Positions 1-8,703 are shown, numbered from the stretch's first letter. The stretch: 47,490 nucleotides of DNA from Nitrososphaerota archaeon (GCA_021325595.1 JAJPGX010000001.1:1-47490), one strand, 5' to 3'. Numbers and translations are program-made. Notes: a model not told the origin generated them from the letters alone.

Positions 1-235
1 GTACGAGAGGAACAGAGCAGCGTGGCCTCTGGTTTAACGGTTGTCTGATAAGGCAGGCCGTGCAGCTAAGCCATTTAGGCTAACTCCTGAAAGCATCTAA
101 GGAGGAATCCTATCCCGAGAAAAGGCAACCAGTCGTAAGACATAGGGTGGCCGCAGAAGACGGCTTTGATAGAACAGCAGTGTAGATCCCAAGCTTCGGC
201 GAGGGGTGAGCTGGCTGTCACTAACAACCCAATAC
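1..235 (+). rRNA. rrl: 23S ribosomal RNA, 3' end (partial)
   Basis: The window opens in domain VI of large-subunit rRNA. The first bases, GTACGAGAGGAAC, are the universal sarcin-ricin loop that elongation factors contact. The conserved run toward the mature 3' terminus follows and ends near CACTAACAACCC around position 230. The exact 3' end is estimated. No 5S rRNA or tRNA follows, as expected where 5S is unlinked. Confidence 0.96.
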
Positions 236-268
236 ATCAGTCAGTCATAATACATAGAGACTATACGC

Positions 269-295
269 GACGAAATCATTCGTCACTCTTTTTTT
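269..295 (+). terminator. Probable rRNA operon terminator
   Basis: A perfect 6-bp stem (GACGAA / TTCGTC, 4-nt loop) is followed four bases later by seven T residues. It sits about 35 nt past the end of 23S rRNA, where transcription should end. Archaeal termination depends mainly on the T-tract, so the hairpin may instead take part in rRNA processing. Confidence 0.6.
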
Positions 296-384
296 ACAAT
301 TTTATACTGTATTTGAAAATTATACCATAGTGTAGACCATGCAATAGTTTTTTAGATCGGATGACCATATGATACAGAGAAAAA

Positions 385-540
385 ATGAGTAGTGTAGAAA
401 AGATACAGAGGCACTGTGACTGTGGAATATGCGGTCATGTATACGAAAAGGACTGTATCGAAAATGAATGCAAGTGTTGCCTGAACTTTCATGTAAGGTC
501 AGGACCGAAAACCTGGCGCGGAATTTTCAAGCTGAAATAG
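385..540 (+). CDS. Cys-rich mini-protein, probable zinc binder
   Basis: A 51-residue ORF starts MSSVEKIQRHCDCGICGH and ends in a basic segment (KTWRGIFKLK). Seven cysteines (C11, C13, C16, C24, C29, C31, C32) plus His10 and His18 make a compact zinc knuckle or ribbon likely. A TATA-like TTTTTTAGA lies about 35 nt upstream, so the gene has its own promoter just after the rRNA operon. No specific family is recognised. It belongs with the other small Cys-rich genes of this window (7442, 35205, 35382, 38935). Function is unknown; nucleic-acid or protein binding is only a guess. Confidence 0.6.
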   Translation: MSSVEKIQRHCDCGICGHVYEKDCIENECKCCLNFHVRSGPKTWRGIFKLK

Positions 541-726
541 GAAATTTATTTTTGTATTTTGGTTTTGTCTAGTGGGAACTATCTTCCAATGATGTTACAA
601 TCTAATGTACATGTCAACTTAAAATGAAACAAAGATATTAAATATTTGAAAAATTTGATTTTGCAAGAAATTTACCATTTATTTCCATTTATTCAGGCAC
701 AAAGTGCGGTACTAATACTGCCTCAT

Positions 727-745
727 CCTACGCCAGTTTTTTTAA
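727..745 (+). promoter_or_regulatory. Shared promoter element, operon A
   Basis: CCTACGCCAGTTTTTTTAA lies 36 nt (T-tract start to ATG) before the serpin gene. The TTTTTTTAA part sits where the TATA box belongs, and the CTACGCCA block replaces the usual purine-rich BRE. CCAGTAC at 757-763 is also found downstream of the operon B and E boxes. Near-identical elements start operons B to E, with a partial match at F. Confidence 0.7.
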
Positions 746-772
746 GCTGCACCAATCCAGTACTGATGTCAA

Positions 773-2575
773 ATGAAGATTTTACACATTGGATTTGTCA
801 TTGTATCTGTTCTTGTCATACTATCATACGCAAGACCAGCTCACGCAGATGATGGTGTTGAAATCCTCAACTTACAAGCCATTCCAGATACCATAACAAT
901 AGGAGATACATTTGCAATCAACGCAACTTTATCCAACAATTCCCCATATCCAATCTATATCGTAAGTGGTCCTTGCACAGTGTCATTTGATGTAATATTT
1001 GATGATCATGCAAAACAAGACGACAGCCAGCCTAAATGTTATGCTCCGGCTATGTTGAAACAAGTTGATCCTCAAACTCAAGTAACAGGAACCAGTGCAA
1101 AGCCTGGTACTGTATACGTGGCACAAAAGGCAGGACTAGCAAATGCAACTGTGGTATTTTCATATCACATACCAAACCAGACTGATTCAGGACAGCCAGG
1201 AATTGACAAGACCATATCAAAATCATTCCAGTTTGTGATACATGATAAAACCGAGTCTCAAAAACAGCCTGCATATTTTGGATCACCATTGCAGCAATTC
1301 AATGCAGGAGTTGCACCACAAAATGTAAAATGCAAACAAGACTATATCGTGGTAATAAAATCAGAAAACAACCATCCCGCATGTGTCACGCAATCAACTG
1401 CACAAAGACTTGTAGTCTTAAACTGGGGAACAATCTCTCCAACTCAGAACATACTTTCAGTAGAGAAATCGCCTGCTTCTGCCAACAACAATTTTGCATT
1501 TGCATTTTTATCCAAAGTGTCAAACCAAGACAAGAACATCTTTTTCTCACCTTACAGTATCTCTGATGTATTTTCAATGGTATATGAGGGTGCCAGAGGA
1601 AACACTGCAACACAGCTACAGTCAGTCTTTGGATTTATCCAAGATGATACCACGAGAAAAAACCAAATAAAATCACAAAACGAGCAACTGGCATCAACTG
1701 ACAATTATCAACTAAATACAGCAAATGCATGGTGGGTCCAAAACGATTATCACATTTTACCAGATTACACCAATACGCTACAAAACTATTACAAGGCAGA
1801 AATAACAAGCCTTGATCTAAAAGGCGATTCTGAAAACTCAAGAAAGACAATCAACACATGGGTTGAGAACAAGACAAACCAAAAGATAACCAACCTGCTA
1901 CCGCCTGGTTCAATTAACTATCTGACAAGAGCTGTTATAACAAATGCAATTTACTTTAAAGCAAACTGGACTAACCAGTTTGCACCAAGTGACACGCAAG
2001 AGCAGAACTTTACCACATCTAACGGCACTCAGGTCAAGGTACCAATGATGAGCCAGTTTACAACTTTTCCTTATTATGAGGACAATACCGTTCAAGTGCT
2101 TGACATGCCATACAAGGGAGACAGACTGTCCATGATTGTAATTTTGCCAAAAGGAAGTATACAATCACTTGGTACAATATCACAAGAGCAGTTCAACAAC
2201 TGGAATAACAAACTAGCAGATTCTCCAGTCAAGGTATATATTCCAAAGTTTAAGCTTGATACAAAATATACGCTAAAGGACATACTTGTTTCAATGGGAG
2301 TCAAGGACGCGTTTGATCCTAATACGGCAGATTTTTCTGGCATGACAGGAAATCATGACCTCTCAATTAGTACTGCTATACACCAGGCCTATGTAAAGGT
2401 GGATGAAAAGGGAACTGAAGCTGCCGCTGCAACAGGCATTGTCATTTCAGCAACTGCAATGCCAATATACCAACACACGTTCCAAGCAGACCACCCATTT
2501 GTGTTTGTGATTTATGACAAGCAGACAGGTCTTGTGCTTTTCATGGGTCAGATAATGAATCCGTCTGTATTATAA
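773..2575 (+). CDS. Exported serpin with N-terminal Ig-like and PACV domains
   Basis: This 600-residue protein has a signal peptide (1-25), a beta-rich domain (26-165), the recurrent PACV two-Cys domain (171-219), and a complete serpin fold from about residue 235 to the end. The serpin part shows FFSPYSISDVFSMVYEGARG near its start and HPFVFVIYD near its end. The reactive-loop hinge (about 545-555, EKGTEAAAATG) has the small residues needed for loop insertion, so an inhibitory rather than storage-type serpin is expected. By alignment with antitrypsin, P1 falls near the Thr of SATAM, suggesting an elastase- or subtilisin-like target; this is uncertain. The N-terminal half closely matches the free-standing protein at 41598. 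The gene heads operon A, and its start MKILHI is a variant of the operon leader. It should act outside the cell as a protease inhibitor. Confidence 0.93.
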   Translation: MKILHIGFVIVSVLVILSYARPAHADDGVEILNLQAIPDTITIGDTFAINATLSNNSPYPIYIVSGPCTVSFDVIFDDHAKQDDSQPKCYAPAMLKQVDPQTQVTGTSAKPGTVYVAQKAGLANATVVFSYHIPNQTDSGQPGIDKTISKSFQFVIHDKTESQKQPAYFGSPLQQFNAGVAPQNVKCKQDYIVVIKSENNHPACVTQSTAQRLVVLNWGTISPTQNILSVEKSPASANNNFAFAFLSKVSNQDKNIFFSPYSISDVFSMVYEGARGNTATQLQSVFGFIQDDTTRKNQIKSQNEQLASTDNYQLNTANAWWVQNDYHILPDYTNTLQNYYKAEITSLDLKGDSENSRKTINTWVENKTNQKITNLLPPGSINYLTRAVITNAIYFKANWTNQFAPSDTQEQNFTTSNGTQVKVPMMSQFTTFPYYEDNTVQVLDMPYKGDRLSMIVILPKGSIQSLGTISQEQFNNWNNKLADSPVKVYIPKFKLDTKYTLKDILVSMGVKDAFDPNTADFSGMTGNHDLSISTAIHQAYVKVDEKGTEAAAATGIVISATAMPIYQHTFQADHPFVFVIYDKQTGLVLFMGQIMNPSVL

Positions 2576-2584
2576 CGTACAAAA

Positions 2585-3424
2585 ATGAAAACCCTGCATC
2601 TTACAATAATATTAATATCATTTGCATCTATTCTCCTTTCAACATCTCAAGTATTTGCGCAAGAATATCTTACAGTTAACCCTGTATTTTCAAAAGATCA
2701 ATCTGATTCATGTTCGAAATTGGAAAAGAAATTTCCTGGAAGTGGTCGCTCGGACAGTTGGACAACACACGTAGCAATCAATTTTGTACCAACTATTGAC
2801 TCAAACCATACCAGAACCACAATGGTTGATTATAACGGAACTAAACTCATAGTAACACTAAATGATTATAACCAAACAATCTACAACGATTACCCAGTTA
2901 ACACACTTTTGCAGTCTTCAAATTACACAATACAAAAAACACATCAAATAATTTTAGATAAATTCCCTCATGTTACAATAGCTATGGCCAATATTGGAAA
3001 CAAGTCAACCAATCTTTATGATTACGTGTATTCTTCGCTTGTCATAAACAACAAGGATGGAACATATGTCACAACATCTATGACTCCTGTTTCCATGATG
3101 GAAGACCCAATCAATCCAATAATGGAATGGGCAGTCTACCAATCATCATATGTGATGCCTGGTCAATCTGTGGGTGCCAGCAAGAGTTTTCCATTGAATG
3201 GTTACATTGAAGACATCAAACCAGGAAACTATACGGTATCTGCAGTCATGGCACTGCTAGGTGATATAAACGGCACATGTACTAGAGTATTTTTGTGGTC
3301 ACAGCCAGTAGATCTTGTAGTTTTAGACCATACCAAGAGTCCTGAATTTCCTTTTGCCCAAATTATTCTTATCATATCTATCATGTCAACAATTATTTTT
3401 TACAGGTTGAAATTTAGGAAATGA
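2585..3424 (+). CDS. Exported PEF-tailed surface protein
   Basis: This 279-residue protein has the MKTLHL-type signal peptide (1-26), a beta-rich, Asn-glycosylation-rich body, and a C-terminal tail of SPEFPF, a hydrophobic helix and basic RLKFRK. The tail has the layout of thaumarchaeal PEFG-CTERM sorting signals, but PEFP replaces PEFG. It starts 9 nt after the serpin stop, and its stop overlaps the next start by 4 nt (ATGA), so it is the second gene of operon A. No catalytic motif is seen. A surface-anchored structural or accessory protein is the best reading; the exact family is not recognised. Confidence 0.8.
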   Translation: MKTLHLTIILISFASILLSTSQVFAQEYLTVNPVFSKDQSDSCSKLEKKFPGSGRSDSWTTHVAINFVPTIDSNHTRTTMVDYNGTKLIVTLNDYNQTIYNDYPVNTLLQSSNYTIQKTHQIILDKFPHVTIAMANIGNKSTNLYDYVYSSLVINNKDGTYVTTSMTPVSMMEDPINPIMEWAVYQSSYVMPGQSVGASKSFPLNGYIEDIKPGNYTVSAVMALLGDINGTCTRVFLWSQPVDLVVLDHTKSPEFPFAQIILIISIMSTIIFYRLKFRK

Positions 3425-5118
3425 AAACTTTCCATCTTGCAATAATCATAATTGCATTTAGTATGATGATTTTATCAATAAGCTTGGCAGAGGGAAGAAT
3501 TTCTCCAATGACTGTACTTCAACTTTACAAAGATTCAGACATGATCCTAGTTGGAAATGTAACATCTGCAGAAATGGATTCCTCAGGCATTTACACTTTT
3601 TACCATGTCAAAGTTGAGCAATATCTTAAGAGCTCGCAGAAAAATGATACCATTACTGTAGTAGGATCAGGTCCTAACGGTGGTCATCCTCCGCCAGATC
3701 CTAAATTTTCAGTTGGAGATAGAGTTCGTCTTTACCTTGAAAAAGAAGATGGAATGTTCATGATCTCAATGTATTCAACCAAAGCCAATCCAAAATGCTA
3801 CGGGCATGAATTGCTAGGGTTGGGCCCATTCGAAGCCATTCCTAGAGGAGAATCTGGCATTGACTATTCAGAAAGAAATTGTGGTCCACCTTTTGCAACG
3901 CTTGATAAGAATTCTGATTCCTTTCTTCCACCAAGGATTCAATTCAAATCAGGAATTTCGGCTCTTGATGTGGAGTGTAACGATGATCTTGTTCACATAA
4001 TCAAAGCTAAAGATCTTTCTCCTGCATGTGTGAGACAAAGTAGCGTTGAAAAATTAGAAAATCAAGGATGGTCAAATCCAGGAGAGATTCCCTCAAGGAA
4101 AGAACACCACATAGTGACTCCTCCTATATTTCCTACCGATATATCTCCATGCACAATCCCATATGAACAAAAACCAAGTACAACCAGTCCAGTTTATCCA
4201 AACGGTACCATCATTACTACAGGCTATATTCCTGTTCTCTACATGCCAACAAACTCTACTGGAATGATATGTGTAAAATATGAGAATTCAAATGATCCAA
4301 AACCTGCCAGCATGCAAATCTTTGATGCAAATAACTTGTCACAAAAATCTGACACCACATCATATGCATCTCCTGATACAATCGCAAAAGGAAACAGCAC
4401 TGTTGTTTATACTATATCAACAGGAAAGCAAGCTGGCTATTACGGCGTATCATTTTCTTGTGTGCCAATTCCATTTGCTGTTGGATATGACAACCAGTCA
4501 AAAATAGTCTTAGATGATTTTCCATGGATGAATAGCAAAACAATGTACTGCCCCCTCATATCATATAGTTCTAAAATTTATGGCCTTGATGGAATAGGAA
4601 TCTATTATATCAAAACCATATCTCATGATCAATTAATCTATAATATCCAAAATACAACAGTCATCTCAGTTCATGCAGGGCCAACTAGCCAGAATGTTAC
4701 CTTCTCATTGCACATCCACACCTTTGACAAACCTGTTCACTTTTGGTTTGATTACAAGGACAGCACCATTACAGAGTTTATGACAAATCCAGGATTCAAG
4801 CAAGCCTCTAATCCATGCAATTGGGATATTACATACAACAATGCCATACAAAATGCACCATGGCTTAGATTGGATGGAATTAATGTCAAGGAAAAACCTG
4901 TAACCATTCCACCTTATTCAAATGGAACTTTTACCTTTTCTGTACTTGCCAAAAATCTATCTGATGGATATTATGGATTAAATCCTGTAGTTTACGGAGC
5001 CACTTCTGATACACCAGCGGAGAATGCAGGAACCAATTACGTTGCATTCAATTATCCAATAACGATAGGTACTGGAATTGCTTGGTCTCTAGATTCTGTT
5101 GGAACATGTTTAAGATAA
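3421..5118 (+). CDS. Exported protein with OB-like N domain and PACV domain
   Basis: This 565-residue protein has a signal peptide of the MKTxHL type. An N-terminal beta-barrel-like domain (about 30-120) shows DMILVGNVTSAE and VGDRVRLYLEKEDG; the product of 5493 has the same domain. The PACV domain spans about 168-217 (CNDDL ... PACV ... GW). About 340 residues of tandem Ig-like beta sandwiches follow, rich in NxS/T sites. There is no C-terminal membrane anchor, so it is probably released or held by partners. It overlaps the preceding stop codon (ATGA), indicating translational coupling in operon A. Confidence 0.8.
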   Translation: MKTFHLAIIIIAFSMMILSISLAEGRISPMTVLQLYKDSDMILVGNVTSAEMDSSGIYTFYHVKVEQYLKSSQKNDTITVVGSGPNGGHPPPDPKFSVGDRVRLYLEKEDGMFMISMYSTKANPKCYGHELLGLGPFEAIPRGESGIDYSERNCGPPFATLDKNSDSFLPPRIQFKSGISALDVECNDDLVHIIKAKDLSPACVRQSSVEKLENQGWSNPGEIPSRKEHHIVTPPIFPTDISPCTIPYEQKPSTTSPVYPNGTIITTGYIPVLYMPTNSTGMICVKYENSNDPKPASMQIFDANNLSQKSDTTSYASPDTIAKGNSTVVYTISTGKQAGYYGVSFSCVPIPFAVGYDNQSKIVLDDFPWMNSKTMYCPLISYSSKIYGLDGIGIYYIKTISHDQLIYNIQNTTVISVHAGPTSQNVTFSLHIHTFDKPVHFWFDYKDSTITEFMTNPGFKQASNPCNWDITYNNAIQNAPWLRLDGINVKEKPVTIPPYSNGTFTFSVLAKNLSDGYYGLNPVVYGATSDTPAENAGTNYVAFNYPITIGTGIAWSLDSVGTCLR

Positions 5119-5122
5119 GAAA

Positions 5123-5419
5123 ATGAAAACACTCTATCTTCCAATCATTCTGGTTTCAGGTCTGGCAGTAGTTGGCATGACCGAACTATTATGGCTTTTT
5201 GCAAACAACTCACAAGCTACACTTGAGCTAAGATTCTCACACACATTTTTTAACATATTTACACTTGTTCCATTTTCCATTATGGGAATAGGCATAGCAG
5301 CCCTTACTCTAGTATTTAGAAAAAAATACATCTCAAAAATAAGATTCCAAATAATCTTGTTTGGCGTTATAGTAATATTTGCAGGACTTGGAACATTTAG
5401 CCTGTATCTTATTGATTAA
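5123..5419 (+). CDS. Small three-helix membrane protein
   Basis: This 98-residue protein contains three predicted membrane helices (about 5-27, 42-65, 74-96) and little else. It begins MKTLYLPIIL, the same leader as its secreted neighbours. Here the first helix is probably kept as a signal anchor, since no cleavage site is visible. It starts 4 nt after the previous stop and is the last gene of operon A. A membrane partner for the exported proteins is plausible from position only. Confidence 0.7.
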   Translation: MKTLYLPIILVSGLAVVGMTELLWLFANNSQATLELRFSHTFFNIFTLVPFSIMGIGIAALTLVFRKKYISKIRFQIILFGVIVIFAGLGTFSLYLID

Positions 5420-5492
5420 ATTGTATAGTAAAATTGGATAGAAAACAGAGTAGAAGGACTTATCAACTGTATAGTTTAGCTAAAAATTAGAA

Positions 5493-6497
5493 TTGTTCAG
5501 GAAAACATCTTTTACATTAATAATGTCGCTTGTTTTTACTGTGTGTTCACTGCAATACGCCAGCGGACATTTGGTTGCAGAAACCCCATTGCAAGTCTAT
5601 CATAGCAATGATCTTATATTGATTGGCAAAGTAACATCATTGAAAAACACTGGAAATTTCTCTGAAACCTACCAATATGACATTCAAGTAGAAGAGTATG
5701 TCAAAAACAAACAATCCAATTCTACCGTTTCAGTAATAGGAATTAGTAACAGCATTCCCTCATCTCCCAAATTTAATGTCGGTGACAGGGTTTTGCTCAT
5801 GCTTGACAAGCAAGATGGAAATTATGTCATATCACCAGACTCTATCAAGGCAATTCCAGATTGCACTTCTCATGAAATGCTTGGGTTGTGGAAATTTCCT
5901 TATGAGTCAATGCCACAAAACCCAAACTTAGAATTTAAAATCAAAAAAAACTGCCTTGACCCATTAATACAAGTAGATCCTTCTGATGACGTATTCTTTT
6001 CTCCGCTGTTACAAATAAAGTCTGGAACCAGCCCAGAACAGGTAAGCTGCAAGCCAAATCTAGTGCTTGTCATAAAGTCTGAAAACAACATGCCTTCTTG
6101 CGTGACACATGATTCTGTATACAGGATGGTAAAGCAGGGATGGATGCCAGGACCAATAAACAAGATAGTAACTGATATCCACAATGTCTACTATAACGAT
6201 GACAAGATCGATTTTTCAATTGATTTTATAGGATTTGTAAAAGGTTGTGACTATCCACATATAACAATACTTGACTCAAATCATGATATCACATGGAAGG
6301 GAAATAACCTTGCCATGTTATGTGATCCTGAAATGAATCTCTATCCAGTATATGTCAACCAGACTTACAAGCTAAGCGATGATCTTGGAGGACCAATTAC
6401 AATAAACAAGACAGGTGATTATATGATGAAAATTTCATTTTATGATCAAACCCTCAATTCCAATTTTACTATAATAGATGAGCCAAAATACCGATAG
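5493..6497 (+). CDS. Exported OB-like/PACV protein, paralogue of 3421 product
   Basis: A TTG start gives MFRKTSFTLIMSLVFTVCSL, a clear signal peptide. No ATG lies near, so the TTG is chosen. The 334-residue product repeats the layout of the 3421 protein: an N-terminal domain with NDLILIGKVTSL and VGDRVLLMLDKQDG, then a PACV domain at about 169-217 (here PSCV ... GW), then one beta domain. Domain positions match almost residue for residue, so the two are duplicates that differ in their C-terminal extension. It lacks a clear shared promoter element. A dead MKT leader follows 3 nt after its stop. Confidence 0.78.
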   Translation: MFRKTSFTLIMSLVFTVCSLQYASGHLVAETPLQVYHSNDLILIGKVTSLKNTGNFSETYQYDIQVEEYVKNKQSNSTVSVIGISNSIPSSPKFNVGDRVLLMLDKQDGNYVISPDSIKAIPDCTSHEMLGLWKFPYESMPQNPNLEFKIKKNCLDPLIQVDPSDDVFFSPLLQIKSGTSPEQVSCKPNLVLVIKSENNMPSCVTHDSVYRMVKQGWMPGPINKIVTDIHNVYYNDDKIDFSIDFIGFVKGCDYPHITILDSNHDITWKGNNLAMLCDPEMNLYPVYVNQTYKLSDDLGGPITINKTGDYMMKISFYDQTLNSNFTIIDEPKYR

Positions 6498-6500
6498 GAA

Positions 6501-6524
6501 ATGAAAACTTCGAGATGTCCCTAG
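6501..6524 (+). pseudogene. Remnant of an operon leader (MKT start, 7 codons)
   Basis: Three bases after the 5493 stop, ATGAAAACTTCGAGATGT encodes MKTSRCP and then a stop. Spacing and first nine bases match the coupled MKTLHL starts of the other operons, but the rest of the gene is missing. It reads as the scar of a lost downstream gene. Chance similarity cannot be excluded for such a short piece. Confidence 0.4.
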
Positions 6525-6673
6525 TCTGTGCATATACATGATATCATAAGATATTTTTTCTTTTTAACACAACTTATTTTTATTCAAAGTTGAAAAATGC
6601 AAGTTTTCTAAAAATAGATTTGGAAGAGAATTGGAACAATCTATTTATCATTTGATTGCGAATTGGTCAAACT

Positions 6674-7399
6674 ATGACAATGGAAGCTATCCAGTATCCA
6701 AAAAAAGTTGCACTGGGAGCAGGAATAGTGGGAGGAATCGCAGGCGGGGCTGTAATGTATGGAGTAATGGGAATCGTGATGATACAGATAGGAATGGGGG
6801 CAAACTGCTTTGCCATCATAATGGGTCTTATCACTGGGCAGTCATATGAAAATGCATTAGGTCCGGGAATTACTGCACACTTTCTCACAAGTATTGCAAT
6901 AGGGGTAGCTTTTGGTGCAATGATTACAACCAAAAAACTTCAGATAAGAGGATATGGAAAAGGAATAGGTTTAGGAATTGCCACTGGAATTATAGCCTTT
7001 GTTGTAATCTTTCTTCCAATTGCAATGACAGTTCTTCCGTCCAATATGACGGACTTGATGAAGATGATGCCAATGGAAACAACGCAAGGAGGCACGCAAA
7101 GCGATTCCATGAGTGGACAATCTTCGATGCATGACAATTCAATGAACCAAGAACAAATGAGTAACACCTCAGAGATGGAACAACAAGGCATGATGACAGA
7201 CCAAACAATGCAGGGAAAAGATTCCATGAATGAAAAAATGAAGATGGAAGAAATGGATAAGATGATTACACAAGAGACTCAAAAACTCTTTCCACTGATA
7301 CTTGTAGGATCGCTTGTATCTCACATTGCATTTGGTGCAACACTTGGAGTAGTTGTTACACCAATAGTGAAAAGATCATCGCAAAAGCTTGGAATTTAA
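6674..7399 (+). CDS. Membrane protein with Met-rich, probably copper-binding loop
   Basis: The ATG at 6674 is chosen over an in-frame TTG 18 nt upstream because a TATA-like CTATTTAT lies 25-32 nt before it. The 241-residue protein has four or more Gly-rich membrane helices (GAGIVGGIAGGAVMYGVMGI first). A long polar loop (about residues 125-200) is crowded with Met, Gln, Asp and Ser, including MMPMETT, MSGQSSM, MKMEEMDKM. A final helix contains SHIAFGATLGVV. Methionine-rich exported loops are typical copper ligands, which fits an organism built on copper enzymes. The AHxxFGxxLG-like last helix is also present in the product of 7548, so the two may be distant relatives. Confidence 0.72.
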   Translation: MTMEAIQYPKKVALGAGIVGGIAGGAVMYGVMGIVMIQIGMGANCFAIIMGLITGQSYENALGPGITAHFLTSIAIGVAFGAMITTKKLQIRGYGKGIGLGIATGIIAFVVIFLPIAMTVLPSNMTDLMKMMPMETTQGGTQSDSMSGQSSMHDNSMNQEQMSNTSEMEQQGMMTDQTMQGKDSMNEKMKMEEMDKMITQETQKLFPLILVGSLVSHIAFGATLGVVVTPIVKRSSQKLGI

Positions 7400-7441
7400 A
7401 TTTCCTTTTATTTTTATTTCATTATGAGAATATTAAATAGA

Positions 7442-7555
7442 TTATTTCAAGCAACAACATTTTTTCAAAGTACAATTTGGACATTTTTTGCCTGTTTTAT
7501 TCTTCTTACACTCATCAGGAAAACATCCACAATCAGCACATCTTATCTTATTCAT
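7442..7555 (-). CDS. 37-residue Cys-rich protein coupled to membrane gene
   Basis: The minus-strand ORF encodes MNKIRCADCGCFPDEC followed by a basic stretch, CPNC, and an ending KKCCCLK. It has nine cysteines in 37 residues, including the pairs CADC and CPNC expected of a zinc or other soft-metal site. Its ATG overlaps the end of the 7548 gene by 8 nt (ATGAATAA), so translation is coupled. The CCC end is unusual for a plain zinc ribbon and could bind Cu(I). The metal is inferred. Confidence 0.65.
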   Translation of the reverse strand: MNKIRCADCGCFPDECKKNKTGKKCPNCTLKKCCCLK

Positions 7556-8285
7556 TTTTTTCTACCGTTTCAATGATAGAATGCTTATCCCTTTTCCACC
7601 TCTGTACCAATATTCCTAATATGGTTCCAAAGAGAAGATGTGCTATTATAGTTACTACAAACAGGTTATAGCCATCCATATAGTTTACACCAAATGGTCC
7701 TTTCATTATAATCAAGTATGGTGCAAACATCATGCCCATCTCTATGATTGACGCCCAGATGATACCATACCACCATCTGCCTCTTCCAATTATTACTGAA
7801 TATATGATGCCAAATGTTGCCCCGTTCCAAAAATGCCACAAGGCTCCTGCAATAAATGGCTCAAGTGGTGCATGATACAGATTCATTGGAAGACCTGAAG
7901 ACATTGCTGTCTTTTTTACTTCCATCAGGGAATGAATCTGCCCTGTTATCAATAGACCCGGAAGTGAGATCATGCTATCCATTGGCATCCATTTGAGAAT
8001 CATATATCCGGGAATTCTAATTGCCTCTAGTGCAAATGTAGCAATAGCACCTGATGCCATCCCAACAAAAATTCTGTTTGAAAGCCTTGGAAATTTTTTT
8101 CTAAATATGATTGCAACAGAAAAGATTGCAACAACTGAGGGAATTATTGCCACATATGTAAAAGTGGTATATTCAATGATTCCAAGTGGTGGAAATATGA
8201 CTAGGCTTGCAGAGGCACCTGATATTATGACAACAAAAATTGATAGAGAAAATTCCTTTCTTGTCTTTTTTACAGTCTCTGTCAC
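7548..8285 (-). CDS. Multi-pass membrane protein, divergent from HxlR regulator
   Basis: The longest frame would begin inside the HxlR gene. The GTG at 8285 is preferred because a TATA-like CTTAAGTAC lies 29 nt upstream on this strand and the product starts MTETVKKTRKEF. The 245-residue product has about six membrane helices with conserved-looking His/Met/Trp residues (IHSLMEV, ALWHFWNG, AHLLFGTILG). No enzyme signature is seen. It is cotranscribed with the Cys-rich mini-gene 7442 and shares a 59-bp control region with the HxlR gene, so HxlR-type control is likely. Transport or sequestration of a metal or small molecule is a reasonable guess. Confidence 0.72.
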   Translation of the reverse strand: MTETVKKTRKEFSLSIFVVIISGASASLVIFPPLGIIEYTTFTYVAIIPSVVAIFSVAIIFRKKFPRLSNRIFVGMASGAIATFALEAIRIPGYMILKWMPMDSMISLPGLLITGQIHSLMEVKKTAMSSGLPMNLYHAPLEPFIAGALWHFWNGATFGIIYSVIIGRGRWWYGIIWASIIEMGMMFAPYLIIMKGPFGVNYMDGYNLFVVTIIAHLLFGTILGILVQRWKRDKHSIIETVEKNE

Positions 8286-8304
8286 GATATAGCTACAGAA
8301 ATCA

Positions 8305-8312
8305 AAGTACTT
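8305..8312. promoter_or_regulatory. Palindrome AAGTACTT over the leftward TATA box
   Basis: A perfect 8-bp palindrome lies in the 59-bp gap between the divergent 7548 and HxlR genes. It overlaps the likely TATA box of the leftward gene. A dimeric HxlR protein bound here would block that promoter. Its short length means chance occurrence is possible. Confidence 0.4.
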
Positions 8313-8331
8313 AAGATACAAAGTTCGTAGT

Positions 8332-8345
8332 ATAGTAGTTACTAT
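8332..8345. promoter_or_regulatory. Palindrome at the HxlR start codon (probable operator)
   Basis: ATAGTAGTTACTAT is a perfect inverted repeat (6-bp arms, 2-bp centre) that overlaps the ATG of the HxlR gene. The gene is leaderless (TATA-like GATACAAAG about 28 nt before the ATG), so this is the transcription start. Binding there would give autorepression. Confidence 0.5.
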
Positions 8346-8703
8346 GAAAGAGCAAAGTAATGCAATATGTCTGTGTCCACTAGATGGCGTAATAGATACT
8401 ATTGGCAAGAAGTGGGGATTGTTGATAATAAACGAGATAGGAAATCACGGTACACTTCGATATAATGAACTAATGACAGAGCTGAGGGGAATCAGTCCGT
8501 CAACTCTTGCTTCAATGCTAAAGGACTTAGAAAAAGAAGATCTTGTCAAAAAAGAAATCTTCAGGGAGATACCACCAAGGGTGGAATACTCTTTGTCAAG
8601 CAGGGGAAGAGAGCTTCGAGACGCAATCATTCCGTTACTAAAATGGGCAACAAAGAAGGGCAATTACAAGATACATTGTACGTGTAGTCTTGTTAAAAAG
8701 TAA
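8344..8703 (+). CDS. HxlR-family winged-helix regulator
   Basis: This 119-residue protein has the typical HxlR layout: an N-terminal CLCPLDGVIDTIGKKW helix, a helix-turn-helix containing LRYNELMTELRGISPSTLASM, and a wing with PPRVEYSLSSRGREL. Cys residues sit near the N-terminus (CLCP) and at the C-terminus (HCTC). In other HxlR/HypR proteins N-terminal cysteines act in redox or electrophile sensing, and a metal site is also possible. It is divergent from the 7548/7442 membrane/Cys-rich pair and probably regulates both that pair and itself through the palindromes in between. Confidence 0.9.
   Translation: MKEQSNAICLCPLDGVIDTIGKKWGLLIINEIGNHGTLRYNELMTELRGISPSTLASMLKDLEKEDLVKKEIFREIPPRVEYSLSSRGRELRDAIIPLLKWATKKGNYKIHCTCSLVKK

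Noticed and set aside
646-852. ORF overlapping the serpin start
   Set aside because: It crosses the operon A promoter and the serpin signal peptide in another frame, and its composition is not protein-like.
7972-8292. 106-residue plus-strand ORF
   Set aside because: Antisense shadow of the 7548 membrane protein, whose helices and coupled Cys-rich gene give the better reading.
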